The notes below the pieces were generated by a model. That model was not told the origin of the DNA and ran no database searches. It was given only the letters and a program-made list of their open reading frames with translations. The position numbers were made by a program, and so were the translations under genes. Positions 46,701-58,199 of a stretch of DNA of 64,000 nucleotides are shown piece by piece; position 1 is the first letter of the stretch; each line of letters begins with the position of its first letter. Location of the stretch: NCBI RefSeq assembly GCF_001949145.1, contig NW_019091383.1, forward strand, positions 2,005,752 through 2,069,751, given 5' to 3'. The stretch is from Acanthaster planci (lineage: Eukaryota > Echinodermata > Asteroidea > Valvatida > Acanthasteridae).

Positions 46701-49700
46701 TGACCCGCAAACCCAGTCACTAATCTTACATGAGCTCCACGCCTCCAATATACCATGAATATACAATTGGGTTCCAGCAGAGTGGAAGATTGTGGAGGAT
46801 TTAGAAAGGTTACCAGTAAACTGTCCGTGACAATGGGCTTAATTCTATCATCCAGGTCATTTTGAGAAGAATTTTTGTACTTGGTAAAGCTATTGGCAGT
46901 GTTGCAATGCCCAAGTATGAACTGGATCACTGATATTGTTCTTGCAATCATCAGTTCATAAAATACTCTTCCGTAGTACAGGTGTTCAGTGCTCCAGTAC
47001 CTGAGTCCAGAGACAAATTGAAGCTTTAAATATCAGATGGACACTTCTGTTCCCAAACCATGATTAAATTGCCTGCTTTGGTCCTGATAAAGGTGACACC
47101 GAAATGAAGGAGTACCTGGAGAGGCTGTTTGACTTTGAAGTGGTCTCAATAAACAAATTCAAGTAAGCTTGATGAGTAGTAGCAGTTTCTGTGAAGACTT
47201 TGTACTAGAACAGTTGTTCTGTAATTTTCCATTACACTGGTTTGCAAGGATGGTATGTTTGCAAGTTTAAGTAGATGATCACTATTCATGCTTACAGTTC
47301 ATGAACACGGCTTCTTTCAGTAAGGCCTGCTGATGTCTTGGGTCAAAGTATTATTTCGGTAATTCATGTATTTCATTACTGTTTGACAAACTTGGAGACC
47401 CACAGTTCAGGACTGGATAGTTCATTTTGTGGAACGGTAGTTTGAGAATTATAGAGGTCATAGGTTCGATTCCTACTAAAGTTAATGATCTTTGCTGGAA
47501 ATTGCTTGCCACATCAATTGACCCCACAAAATAACTTCCTTTTGCAGAACTTGGGCCGACAGAAGGAAATACACCAAAGAAGTCAAAGCCAAACATGAAA
47601 CCATACACAGACCGCAGTTTGTGAGTAAACATTTGATAAGGCTTGCTTTATCAGAGAGAACCAGTGTTTTAGCAGTTCTGTTTAGTGCTGAGGGCCACGT
47701 TTTTCACAGTAACCCAGACATGATACACTACTGGCCTCTCTTCCTATTTGTTACTCGGTCCTTTTTTTCATTGATTTGTTTGTTCAATTTGCATATTTCA
47801 GCCAGGTCATCCAGCTGTCATCACTTGCAAGATTCCAGGGAACCAAAGAGATGGCAAAAAGGGTGAGCTTGAGTGACAGAACTAAGGAACTAAAACAAGT
47901 TCAGACTTACTATTACCAGTAGTGTTTGACCTTTCTTCCCCTTGCTCATTTCAGAGTTTGTCCTGAACACCACAAACAAGACGCCAGTCTGTATCCTCCA
48001 CGAATATGCACAGATTGTCCTGAAGACTCAACCTACGTACACATTTGACGACAGTGGTAAGCTTTCACTCGTTGAAATTTGCAAGCCTTCCAAAAAAGTG
48101 TTGGTACATAACGAAAGAATAAATATTACCAGGCTTGGATTGTTCCAGTTGAAATTTCTGTTACCTCAGCACCAAAAAAAAAAAATTATATATTCATGTT
48201 TAGTTTTGGTTTAAATGTTTTCCCTTCTTTCAAACAGGTAACGCCAATTGTCCATTCCAGGCCTATGTTGTCATTCATGGGACAAAATACGGCAAAGGAC
48301 AAGCCAAGAGCAAAAAGGAAGCCAAGATGGAAGCAGGTCAGTGGTGAAAATGCTTCAGAGGAAGAACTTCTTGGGCTCATAATTTTTGTCTCAAAGCTCT
48401 TTGCAGCGTATCTTGGGAGATTAGTCTGGAAATGTTGTGGTCTTTAAGACCAGGCTCAATAAATAATCAATATGTGATTCAGATTTCATTTTAGGCAGGG
48501 TCTAACGTTCCAGGATCTCATCATCTTTGTTTTCTGTTGCACAAAAGATTTTAGAATGTGCCTAGAAGTTATTGAACTGTGAGAGGCTCAGGGTGGCCTT
48601 TTCAAGAGGCTGGAAGAACTCTGTTATGCACCAAATGGGGTACAGTACTATGACCATGTACCCCTGTCACACAGCGTACCTGTCATCACTGATTTCAAGC
48701 AACTTCCATGATGAGAACGGGCAAATGGCAATTCCACTTGATCTTCGGTGAAATGTTCATAAAGCTGTTGGAGTAGTGTTTTGTGTTTTCTCCAAGGGTC
48801 CTACAGCTAGCAGATTATTTGGTTATGTCAGAGTTGCCTGTGAAAATCGGCTCGTATAGGGTTCCGAAGTGAAGTAAAAGTAAAAGGCATAAGCTCAAGC
48901 TCGCAACCAGCGCGCGAACAAACACGCGTGTGTGTACTCCATTTGTTTTCACTACACTTCCCGGTTCAAAAAGACACCACACTTCGGTACTCGTTAGTAA
49001 TATTTATACGTGTACAGAACCAATGGAGAACCGGTTTTGGGAACAGACAAAATCAATTCCCTTCCTTGGCCCGACCACACAATTTCACAGTATGTGTTTC
49101 CCACATTAGTTCTTACAGTAACTTTGGTTTTCTCTCGTAGCTCGGGCAACTTTAGAGATCCTGATTCCGGGTGTAGTGTTGAATGATGTCACCAAAAAGA
49201 CAGGCAAAGACCAAGAATTAGACCAATTAGAGGTGAGCATACCTTCCCTTTAAACTCGAAAAAAGAGAAAGAAATGGAACAGTGGTGAGAAAACTGTAAC
49301 GAGGAAGAGTGCTTGACAATTTTTCTAGGGGTGCTTTTCTACATGCTTCTACAAAGCCTGTCCTTTTTAATACACCCTTTAGTACACAAACTTTACATCC
49401 CACATCTTGTCCGTTTCTGTATGCAGTATTTCGACCATGTTTCCATCACTGACAGTCGAGTCTACGATCTTTGCACCAAGTCCGGCCAGCTCACACCCTT
49501 CCAGGTTCTGGGCGAATACAGGCAAAGGTGAGTGGCTGAGAGTTTTTCCAATATGCAGATCAGACCAGTTTCCGATGAACTCATATTCCTGCAGGTCGCA
49601 CTGTACGGTTAGTGGTTGGAGCGCCGCTGTCGTGTTGATTCATTCTACCCATTTTCCTCCCAGATTTCCTCTGCACTTCCCATTCCAAGCTTAGTTACAG

Positions 49701-52700
49701 GTGTTCAGTTTATTTTTCACCATCAAAGTTCGTTAAGCACTGCATGCGCAGTGTTTTTCAGTTACTTGTAGAAAGTTTGCAAGCTTGTTTAATGGGACCC
49801 AAAAAGTCATGACCTCTTGCTTCCAAATGTTGATGTCTTAACCACACAACTGCTGAGCTTGTCAGGTTCAGCCTTCCATTTGAAATACAAATTTACCAAA
49901 AGCAAACATCCAAACTTATATTGTCCTCAAGCAAAAATTCTATCAAAAGTATGATTTTGCTTCTTTTTTTTTTAAAGGAATCATGGCATGGAAGCAATGA
50001 ACTTCAATTATCAAGTCAACATTACCAACCACCACAAACGGGAGTACACAATGACGCTGGGAGAACATACAGTCACAGTAAGAAGTTCTCTTTCTACACA
50101 GAAATCTTCTTTTGTTTATGGCAACTTCACAGGAGAAAATTGTGTATTGAGATCCCATGGTTAACCAAAACTTACCACCAGAAAAGTATCTTATATATTC
50201 GTTTCAGTCTGATAATGGAAGCACACATTCATTCCTTTGGTGCAATAACTCCAAAACCCAAAGAAAGGCATATCATATGCAGAATACGTCAAATTTTTGA
50301 GGAGAGGGAAAAATTCTGGGCATTAAAATAGACAATACTAGAAATCCTCAGAACCTGGAAGGAACTTGAAAAACCAACCCTTTGGTCCCTAACATTATTT
50401 TTAAACCGAAGATCTATACCACTGCACCATTTTGTGTCCTTCCTTTTTGTTGTTGCTTTGTCAAAAGTTTAGATCTCTCGGCGTTGGACGTCATCTTTGT
50501 AGGAGAATGGGTATTCAACACTATCAGGTGCATGTTCACGTAGTGTGCAAATTCTCAATACACCTGCGCGTGTTGATCCAAATATCTTCGAAATACGGCA
50601 CAGCCTTTGTGCATCACAAAAATTTGATGTCCAAATCGCAAATGCACATGGCAGTCTGTAGCAAGCAACGTCTTTTAAGAGAGACCTAGTTTTTGGAATC
50701 AAATGAGTATTTTCTCTTTCCTCGCAGGGATTCTGCAAGAACAAGAAGGTTGGTAAGCAGCAAGGAGCCCAACAGCTTCTTCAGGTGAGTCCAGAAAAGA
50801 GAATATAAGCTAAGAGCTTTTGTATTATAGTGTTCCTGGGGTCCTCATAAAGTGTGGTCCCTGTCTGTATGTGCCTCCGGCAGACAGGGCTTCTCAGACT
50901 GAGCTGTGAAGCTAATCTCTCTGTCTGCTGTGTCCGATGCGGGTTCTGAACCATCATCTGTTCTCCCTCCTGACTTCTGACACGGGGTTAGAATCTGATC
51001 CACTTTGAAGTTGAGGTGCAGAGCTTGGTGCTGCCTGGTCATCATGTGCCCTGCTCCTGATACACCCGATGTTGGCATTAGTAAATGAGGGTGCAAACTA
51101 TCAAAGTGCCCTCCCGTAGCCTGTTCAACTGTTCATGAGCAAGCCAGTCAGTATTGTTGGCCAGTGTGGACAAATCTGTCTTCTATTTAGCAGAAGGTTC
51201 GGAAGGAAACATCACGGTGCTGATACACCTTAGAGAGTTTTTCTTGTTTTTTTTCTTATGATTCCTTTAGCTTCTCCATTCTCATGTGGATAATTGGGGT
51301 GGTATCATCAAGATCTATGGCAAAGGCACAGTTTCTAGAAACATGAAGAAAAAGGTAAAGTGAATGTTTAAATCATATGCCCAAACATTCGGTTTTATAT
51401 TTCAGTATATTTTCTGGCCAATGTATTTTAAGCATTCCATTTCTGTTTTGCTTTGTTCATTTATCTGTGATGCAAAAATCTTCCAACTTTTTTCAAAATG
51501 GTTCTTAAATTGTTGCATTTTGAAATAATTCTTATCATGTGAGTTTGACACCTGACATACCTGATTCATTTACGACTATTTCTATGACAGTGACAGTGCC
51601 TATGACAGTGTGTCTTTTGTCTACTTCTTCTTTCATGTTTTCATCATTTTTCCTCGTTTTCCTCAGGAAGCTGAACAGAGCATCATCAGATTACAGGCCA
51701 AGTGTGAGAATGCCCCCAACGAAGCCATATTGAATAAGTTAAGGGAAGAGATGCTTTCATTCTACGACAGAAATAAAGAAGAGGTAAAGTACAATGCTGT
51801 GTGCCCTTTGATCGTCTTTGAACCGAACACCCCTTCTAAGCGGATGCTAAGGGAACCATTTTTTACATCAAACTGGTTGAGATAAGATGTGTATTTTTGA
51901 CATGCATGATTGCAATTGTTGAATTAGCTGTTAATTTTAGCCTTAGATTCAGATATTATTTGCAAGTATTCACTTTTTTCATGTTGGCAGTTGGATGATT
52001 GATGGTGAATTTGGTATCCCCCAATTACAATCCCGCAATCTCCTAATCGAGGTTTCTGCTGATTAAGCTGTCCAATGAAGTATACTTTGGGGTTATACAG
52101 GTATATGGTAAATGGTATACTTCTGGCCATATTGTTGGGATAGCTCCACTCCCCCACTTGGGCCATTTCTTACTTTATTTCCATCCAAAGCCATGTCCTA
52201 GTTATTGGCATCAGCTTGGAGTACAACACAGCTTTCTGGAAAGCGGTTGCAGCCGCTAGTCAGCGGCTGCCGTATGTAAAAGTGTTGCCATCATCCATAG
52301 CCACAACGTTTGGACACTGTCTGAAGTTGGATTTTTTTTTTCAGTTTTTTCCTACTGCAGATGCTTGAAAAGTAACATGTTACAAAGTGCATCTTGTTGG
52401 GCAGGACGCACCTGTTTTAAACATGCACTTTCAGTCTTTCAACCTGAGGCACTTTTTAATTCTTACATTGACCTCTTTTACCTTACATGAGTTCATTTTT
52501 CTCGCCTCATGTTCCTTTTCCAGGCTGGCGATGCAGAAAGGGAAGCCAATCAGAACACAGGTGAGATGACTGCATTTCAAATGCCATCACTCCTGTCCGA
52601 GTAGAATCGTTCAAGACCCTCTTGCCAAAGGGATCACTGCATCTCAAACTGGGGAATGCCCCTCACCATTCATCGCACGGTGCATCATATGTCAGAAGAC

Positions 52701-54045
52701 TTTGCCCAATCCCCCCTTTTGAATTCCGCTGTGTGACATGACTTTAAACTCTTAGATCCTAAGCATTGTTACACACCTGCCCTGGATATCCTGGTAAAGT
52801 AATAATATCAGAAGTAGTGAGAAAAACTTTGGACAGCAAATTGATGGGGGGGTCAAGCACCCCTTGGGCGAGCCAGTGCCTGTACCACCCTTCCTTCGTA
52901 GGACACGCTGTTTTGATGTTCGGTGTATGTTTTAGGGATGCGAGGTTGACTTTCACAGGGTGGTGTGTAGCTTTCCTCCAGTGTTTTTAAGGGGAAAAAC
53001 CAATGTTGTTTTCAAATACTTGCAAGTGACTTTTCGGTTTATTGAATTTGCATCTACAACAGGAATGTGGCATTATTATGAAACTTCAGCAAAGTCATAG
53101 CTTGATTCCAAATCACTTCACAGGGTGGTAACTTTATAAACAATTTAAACAGTATCGTTTATCTCTAGTGGATTGTTTTAATCTATGCAGACCTTTTGTT
53201 GGTTTGTAAACCAACCAAGTTCACGCAATATTTATTTTCTGGATCACTGAACTGGGAAGTGTTGGCATAATGTTTGAAAATGAGAAAGTCATCCACTATA
53301 ATTTCACTTTTCTGAGTTCAAAAGTTTTCTTTAAATGTTAAGTTAATCTTCCAGGGAAAACAAAATTGATGTTTAATTCACAATTTATTACAAATTGAAC
53401 TGGAAGTTAAGTTTGCACTTTTAATATTCTACATTGATGATAATTTTGTACACGATAGCATATACTTAACGCACAATTACAACACCAGTACATTCGGAAA
53501 GATGGCAAGAAATCTTATGATCACAGCGATTAGGTGTCTGTCATATCCTCCTCTGAAGAAATACCAACGTCAGGAACATTGGAATCATTTGATATGTTGT
53601 ACAGAGAAATCCCTGTGTAGTGAATCTACAAAAAGAGGTTTTTGACCTGACATAACATGACAGCCAAAGGCATTTCAGGAAGTGTACCATGTCCGTGGAG
53701 GCGTGTGCATTTTTTAATCTTCGTATTTCTGTTACTCGCTTCACGTATGCCAGACTGTTGAGAGACTTCACAGGTGCGCACATTTTCCCACAAATCTGTG
53801 TAAATTGAATGCTGACTGTCACAGATCCTGTGACTTAAAATCCTTTGTAGGGCTGTGTCGGTTATTTGACTATCCAATTACTTAATTTGACCCAGTCCAA
53901 CTCCTTAGCATTGTTGATGCTGTGGTTATTTTGTGAATGCGTATATTTCTCCATAGGATATTTGTCCATTGTGAGCCAAAAGAGGCAGATGGGATGTCCT
54001 CAGTTCAGTTTGGTTACAATACAGGGAGGAGAGGATGATGTATAA
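43736..54045 (+). CDS. DGCR8: DGCR8/Pasha, microprocessor subunit
   Basis: Sixteen phase-consistent coding exons: 43736-44270, 44898-45040, 45621-45780, 47093-47162, 47548-47620, 47802-47862, 47955-48056, 48238-48336, 49141-49232, 49427-49527, 49978-50077, 50728-50784, 51271-51354, 51667-51783, 52524-52560, 53957-54045; 1920 nt, 639 aa (human about 773). DGCR8 binds primary microRNA hairpins and partners Drosha in the nucleus. An acidic N-terminal region with a basic NLS-like KRKRG is followed by a WW motif ([19 protein letters not shown]). The heme motif SIPCLHY follows, with Cys237 matching the human heme ligand. The linker FRTWAERR-like segment appears as [12 protein letters not shown]. 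dsRBD1 spans exons 7-9 ([26 protein letters not shown]-type end) and dsRBD2 spans exons 10-13 ([33 protein letters not shown]). The last exon ([14 protein letters not shown]) resembles the Drosha-binding tail. ATTAAA at 54120-54125 may be the polyadenylation signal. Confidence 0.92.
45341..45580. repeat. Possible interspersed repeat in DGCR8 intron 2
   Basis: Several copies of an ATTCTGTGCTAA-type word occur in both orientations (AATTCTGTGCTAACC at about 45403, the complement GTAAGCACAGAATTT at about 45504), with CTAGCAG and GGTAAGCAG variants between. This suggests an old repeat with internal inverted symmetry. It ends about 40 bp before exon 3. Low confidence. Confidence 0.35.
47415..47485 (+). 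mobile_element. Possible tRNA-derived SINE head in DGCR8 intron 4
   Basis: TAGTTCATTTTGTGGAACGG resembles a tRNA A-box region and GGTTCGATTCC matches the B-box consensus at the expected spacing. Acceptor-stem pairing of a real tRNA is absent, so a SINE head or decayed tRNA is the likelier reading. Confidence 0.4.
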
Positions 54046-54840
54046 AACTGTTGTGCTTTACGCCTTTAACTGCCTAACAACTTTGATGTCTTGCGTAAAT
54101 TGCTTTTTGTTTTCAGTGCATTAAAGGGAGATTGAATACAAATACTTGTTGGTATCCTCCGTTCTTTTACCAAAATTTGCACGTGCTTCTGTACATTGTC
54201 ACATCTGAGAAATGAGCAGGCTTTTCATAAACAGTTCAGCTGTTGCTGTCACAAATATGTAGTGAGTTACCTTTCTATTTATATTATCAAAATTGCTACC
54301 TTAGCAAAATTTACTCGGGAAAAAATTTCTGAAATATAAACCCCGAAAAATATCAACTGAATTGAAAACAAAATGGGGTTTTTGACTAGTAAGAAGCAGA
54401 GTCTTGAAAATGTCACTGCTTATCTCTATCTGATCAGGGTTGATTAATGTGGTCAGTGCTATCACAGTCATTGCTCTCCTGTAACAGTCCTTAATCCACC
54501 TGTTGGACACGTCAGAATTGTTCAGGTTTAAAGCTGTTGAGGTGAAAACCTTGCAGTTTGCTAAGTGATAACAAGATAAAAAAATGGTGCACCATGAAAA
54601 TCTCGTGGATAACCTCACTTCACAGTTTCAACTGAATACCTGCTTCCTTTACCCGCTTCCTTCCCTTTGGATGGATCTGTGCACCTAACCGTCGCACCTA
54701 ATCGTCTGTTTCCCCTCCCCCCTTCCAAACATTTTTAATTGATCAAGCAATGTGCAGCTTTGGCATAGTGGTCGAGCTTGGTTGAGAATCTGTGCCTGTT
54801 TTAGACAGAATTGGGGAGTGCGTTTTGGATTACCCTGGCC
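54046..54840. other. Convergent 3' region between DGCR8 and the SH3 gene
   Basis: Holds the DGCR8 3' UTR (ATTAAA at 54120-54125) and presumably the 3' UTR of the minus-strand SH3 gene. Nothing else was recognised. Confidence 0.5.
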
Positions 54841-57800
54841 CTAGGTTAGTGTGTCCAGCTGATCGGCTAGATACACTGACGGAATCAGTCCCCGCTCTCC
54901 ACTGGCCCTGGAGTAAGCCATCACCCACAGGGGTCGCTGTTTGAAATCTTCCGGCCTGAGGTACACGACGTCCCCCGGCTGCACAGACATCTCGGCATGG
55001 GACATGGCCTTGTGGCTATTCAGGACGCAAGCCCTGACTGTTAGCTGACTCGGGAAGTGGCTGTCGATGGATGGGGTTGGAAAAGGATGCTTGATGGTGG
55101 CAGCTGATTTCTTGGAGGCAGACATCTCACCTAATTATGTAAAACAAAGCAAACGGCTCTCTTTCAGATTTGTGATGCAGTACGCATGTGCATCTGAATA
55201 AAGATTTGAAATCAAAGGTTGGATTAGCAAAGGGTTTTACTCGATGAAGTTGATATCGTGGGTAGGCCCTCACCACCTCATGGGAAAATTTTCCTTTAGG
55301 CAAATTAGCACCGACAGCTGTGGGCCCTTTCTACCGTCCCCACAAGGTTTTGAGTCCCCACAAAATCAGTGTAACAATGAGTATATATCTCTCTACACCT
55401 ACAGAACAATGTCTTCTTTTCAAATGAGTAAAACCCCATAAGATAACCAGAGTGGACAAAAGGACTCGTGTTACATCATTACATGAAAGTCTGTTACCGG
55501 GAAATCACAGAGTAAACTTGTGAATTCATCAGCCGAAAACAGTAGTTTTCAGTGGAAAATAACCCTGTGTAGAGCGTTCATCACGGTGTGATCCAGATGA
55601 TATACATATAAACAGTAAGTGTGCAAACTTTCAAATTAACACCGAGGGGGATTCTCCAACCTTGAAATTTTCTGAAGAATATTACACACTCGGATATTTT
55701 CGTTTCGATAATGGAACAGACAAGAAGTTTGCATCAGGCACAGATTGTGGTCGGCACTAATGGCAGCAATGGGCTGGGCGTATACGGAGGGGGAAGGAAG
55801 ACACACGACCTTCAGTTTGGACAATGGATGAGAGCGGAAAAATGCTGTACCTTTTGCTTTGGGCTGTTGTGCCCTCTTCATTTCTCTAGTCACGTCACTG
55901 TCATCCTTGTTCCCAACGAAGCGAACAACCCGTGACACCCCACCTTTCCTTCTCCTACCATCCTCCAAAGTCCTGTATTTCACCATCTCGGGTCCGGTGT
56001 CGGATTCATAGTCACTGGTGACCAGACCCGAGATGTGCTTATCCACCCCAAAGCAGCTTGCCAAGATCAGATTCTCCAGCTCCTTGGCAGATGCTCTGTA
56101 CTGCCTAGCCTCCCGCCCCAGCCGCTGTTTTGCAGTGCCGGCTCGGGAGGCAGGCTGGTTCGGTTTGCCTTGCGTCTCCATCTCCTTGTCAGAGGACGAG
56201 GCTGAGGAGTCTGTTGTGCTGCCCTCATGGCAGCTGGTGCCGGAGTCAACAGAGTTGACCGAGATCAGAGAGAGGGAGGCCACAGATGCCTGTCGCACAA
56301 GATTATTTGCTGGCTCCAGTTTTTTCACCTCTCCATAACAACCTCCGTGGTCTGTTCCATTTTCACCTGATGTAGGTTTCTCCTTTGACACTCTGCAGCC
56401 GGCGTGATTTAACGATATGCTAAGGTTCGGGGTTTGTTGTTTCCAGTTGTCACTGTTTTCTGGCCGACTAATCCTAGTTATCTTTGCTGTGGTGCAGTTG
56501 TACACATAACCTGAAGAGTTACACTCGCTTTCAACGGTTGATTCGACACCGTCTTTGTGGCTTTTGGTACTTGACAAATCTGCCGATATTGACTCTGTGT
56601 TCTGTTTAGCGTTATCCTTGCCATCTTTTATTTCCATGACAGAGACAAATGGTGCATCAGCGATTTTATTGAGGATACTTGGATCAGGTGCCGTCAACTT
56701 CAGTGGGGTGTCTAACCTGGCTATCTTTGTTGCTGATATGCCGAATTTGTCCAGCTTTGGAAGAGAGGATCTCCGCTCGCTGTCTCTACCGTGCTGCCTT
56801 GTCCTTTGGTCCCTCTTTTCTTCAGATGAGAAAGTTGTGTGCACTTTGGGGGATGTTTTTTCGAGTGTTTGAGCTTTTACATGTGCACTTTTTTGCTCTT
56901 TCCTAGTGGTATTTTTCTTATCCGCGCAGCATTTGCGCACAACAGCATTACCATAGTGTCCGTTTGGGGCCTTATATTGTGGAGATATCAGCATTACAGT
57001 TTTTTCCTTCTGTCGCGAGTGGTAATTCCGGTCGACGTCGTCGGAAGCTGATCTTGGATCTTCGTTCCTGGTTAATGCCTGACATTGTAAAGCGGACGTT
57101 CCAGGATCAGAATAAGTGACAGTATCTGACGAAATCTGGTCATGACCACAGCCAGCTGCTGGTCCGGTCTTGATGACGCTATCATCTTGCCATGATGTCA
57201 ACTGAGTAAGGATGACATTTTGGTTGTCATCACAGTGATACAGTTTCCCCCTTCCATGTTTGGTTTGGGACCCATCCCTCCTATCTTGGCATTCTCTTGA
57301 CCTGGACCTCCTCTTATAGTTCTTAAGCAGCTGCTGATCATTGTCCAAAACAGACTCGTCAGTTCTGTCCCTTTCCCTTCCGCATAATCTCCTGGGCCGG
57401 GTTATTGAGTCATCCCATGGTTTTGATTTCCCAGTCCAAGAGTCCCAGTCATTTGATCTTTCCTTTCGGCGATCCACCCTCTCCAGTGACCTTGACCTCA
57501 GCTTCCTCCGATTGCTGCTCACGGCGTTCCTCAATTTATCCATGACTGATTCCTCTTTCGGCTTCTCATATTCCACACCTCCGAATTGCACCTGTTTCCC
57601 CGTTGATGATGTAGGCACCCTCCCTTGTCCGCTCTTCGTCTTACCTTTGGGTGACATCCAGCTTGGACCACCCCCATCGTGTGCATATCTTGACTCTTTC
57701 ACAGACAGCTGCTTCGTGTTACAGACAACTGCTACTGTTTGTGAGCAGGGCATCAGTCCGTGTTTACCAATCGATGGTGTTTCACTTTGCTTCAAGTCCT

Positions 57801-58199
57801 GGCCCAGTGTGCTTCTGCCAATTAACGCAGTCTCCCTTGCTGTAATTCTGCACGGCAGACTCTCCCATGTGATCGTGACTTTCTCATCCGCATCTTCTTT
57901 CTTCCAGCGTGGTCCTTTGTTGCTCGCTGACAAAGCCTCGCACGATCGTGACAGTCTCCGGTATTTTTCACTCTCAGAGCGCCATCCTCTGCCTCCCCCA
58001 CCTCCCACCTGCTGCCTGTTGTCGTCTTGACTCATCTCGGCGTGCTCGCTGAGGCAGACATCTACGTCGTGGGTGCTGTTGGTACCGTGGCCGACGGAGC
58101 GTGGGGTGTCCCGGGATCGTGAGCGGCGAAGCGCCCCCGCTGCCTGGCGCTCCAGACTGCGACGGCGCGTCTTACACACAGTACAATCGTGTTCGCTAT
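54841..58199 (-). CDS. SH3-domain protein with large Arg/Ser-rich region (5' end unresolved)
   Basis: Two minus-strand exons are well supported. The large exon is 58199-55851 (2349 nt; acceptor TTTCTTTGGTGCAG, donor AAAAG|GTACAG). The terminal exon is 55130-54841 (290 nt, stop TAG). Both enter in phase 1 and together give about 879 residues. The large exon encodes a hydrophilic, probably disordered chain rich in R, S, K, D and G, with RRRSLERQ, RSRSRDTPRS and RSRSREC motifs and DYESDTGPEMVKYRTLEDGRRRKGG near its end. The last ~65 residues form a divergent SH3 domain (LTVRACVLNSHK..GDVVYLRP..LWVMAYSR..GERGLIPSVYL), including the GDVV turn and the final IPSVYL strand. The orthologue was not recognised. 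The open frame continues upstream to 58380, but the polypyrimidine acceptor at 58200 makes that part probably intronic. Confidence 0.72.

Noticed and set aside
57341-58030. Plus-strand frame of 229 aa
   Set aside because: Antisense shadow of the large SH3-gene exon; composition is what codon complementarity predicts.
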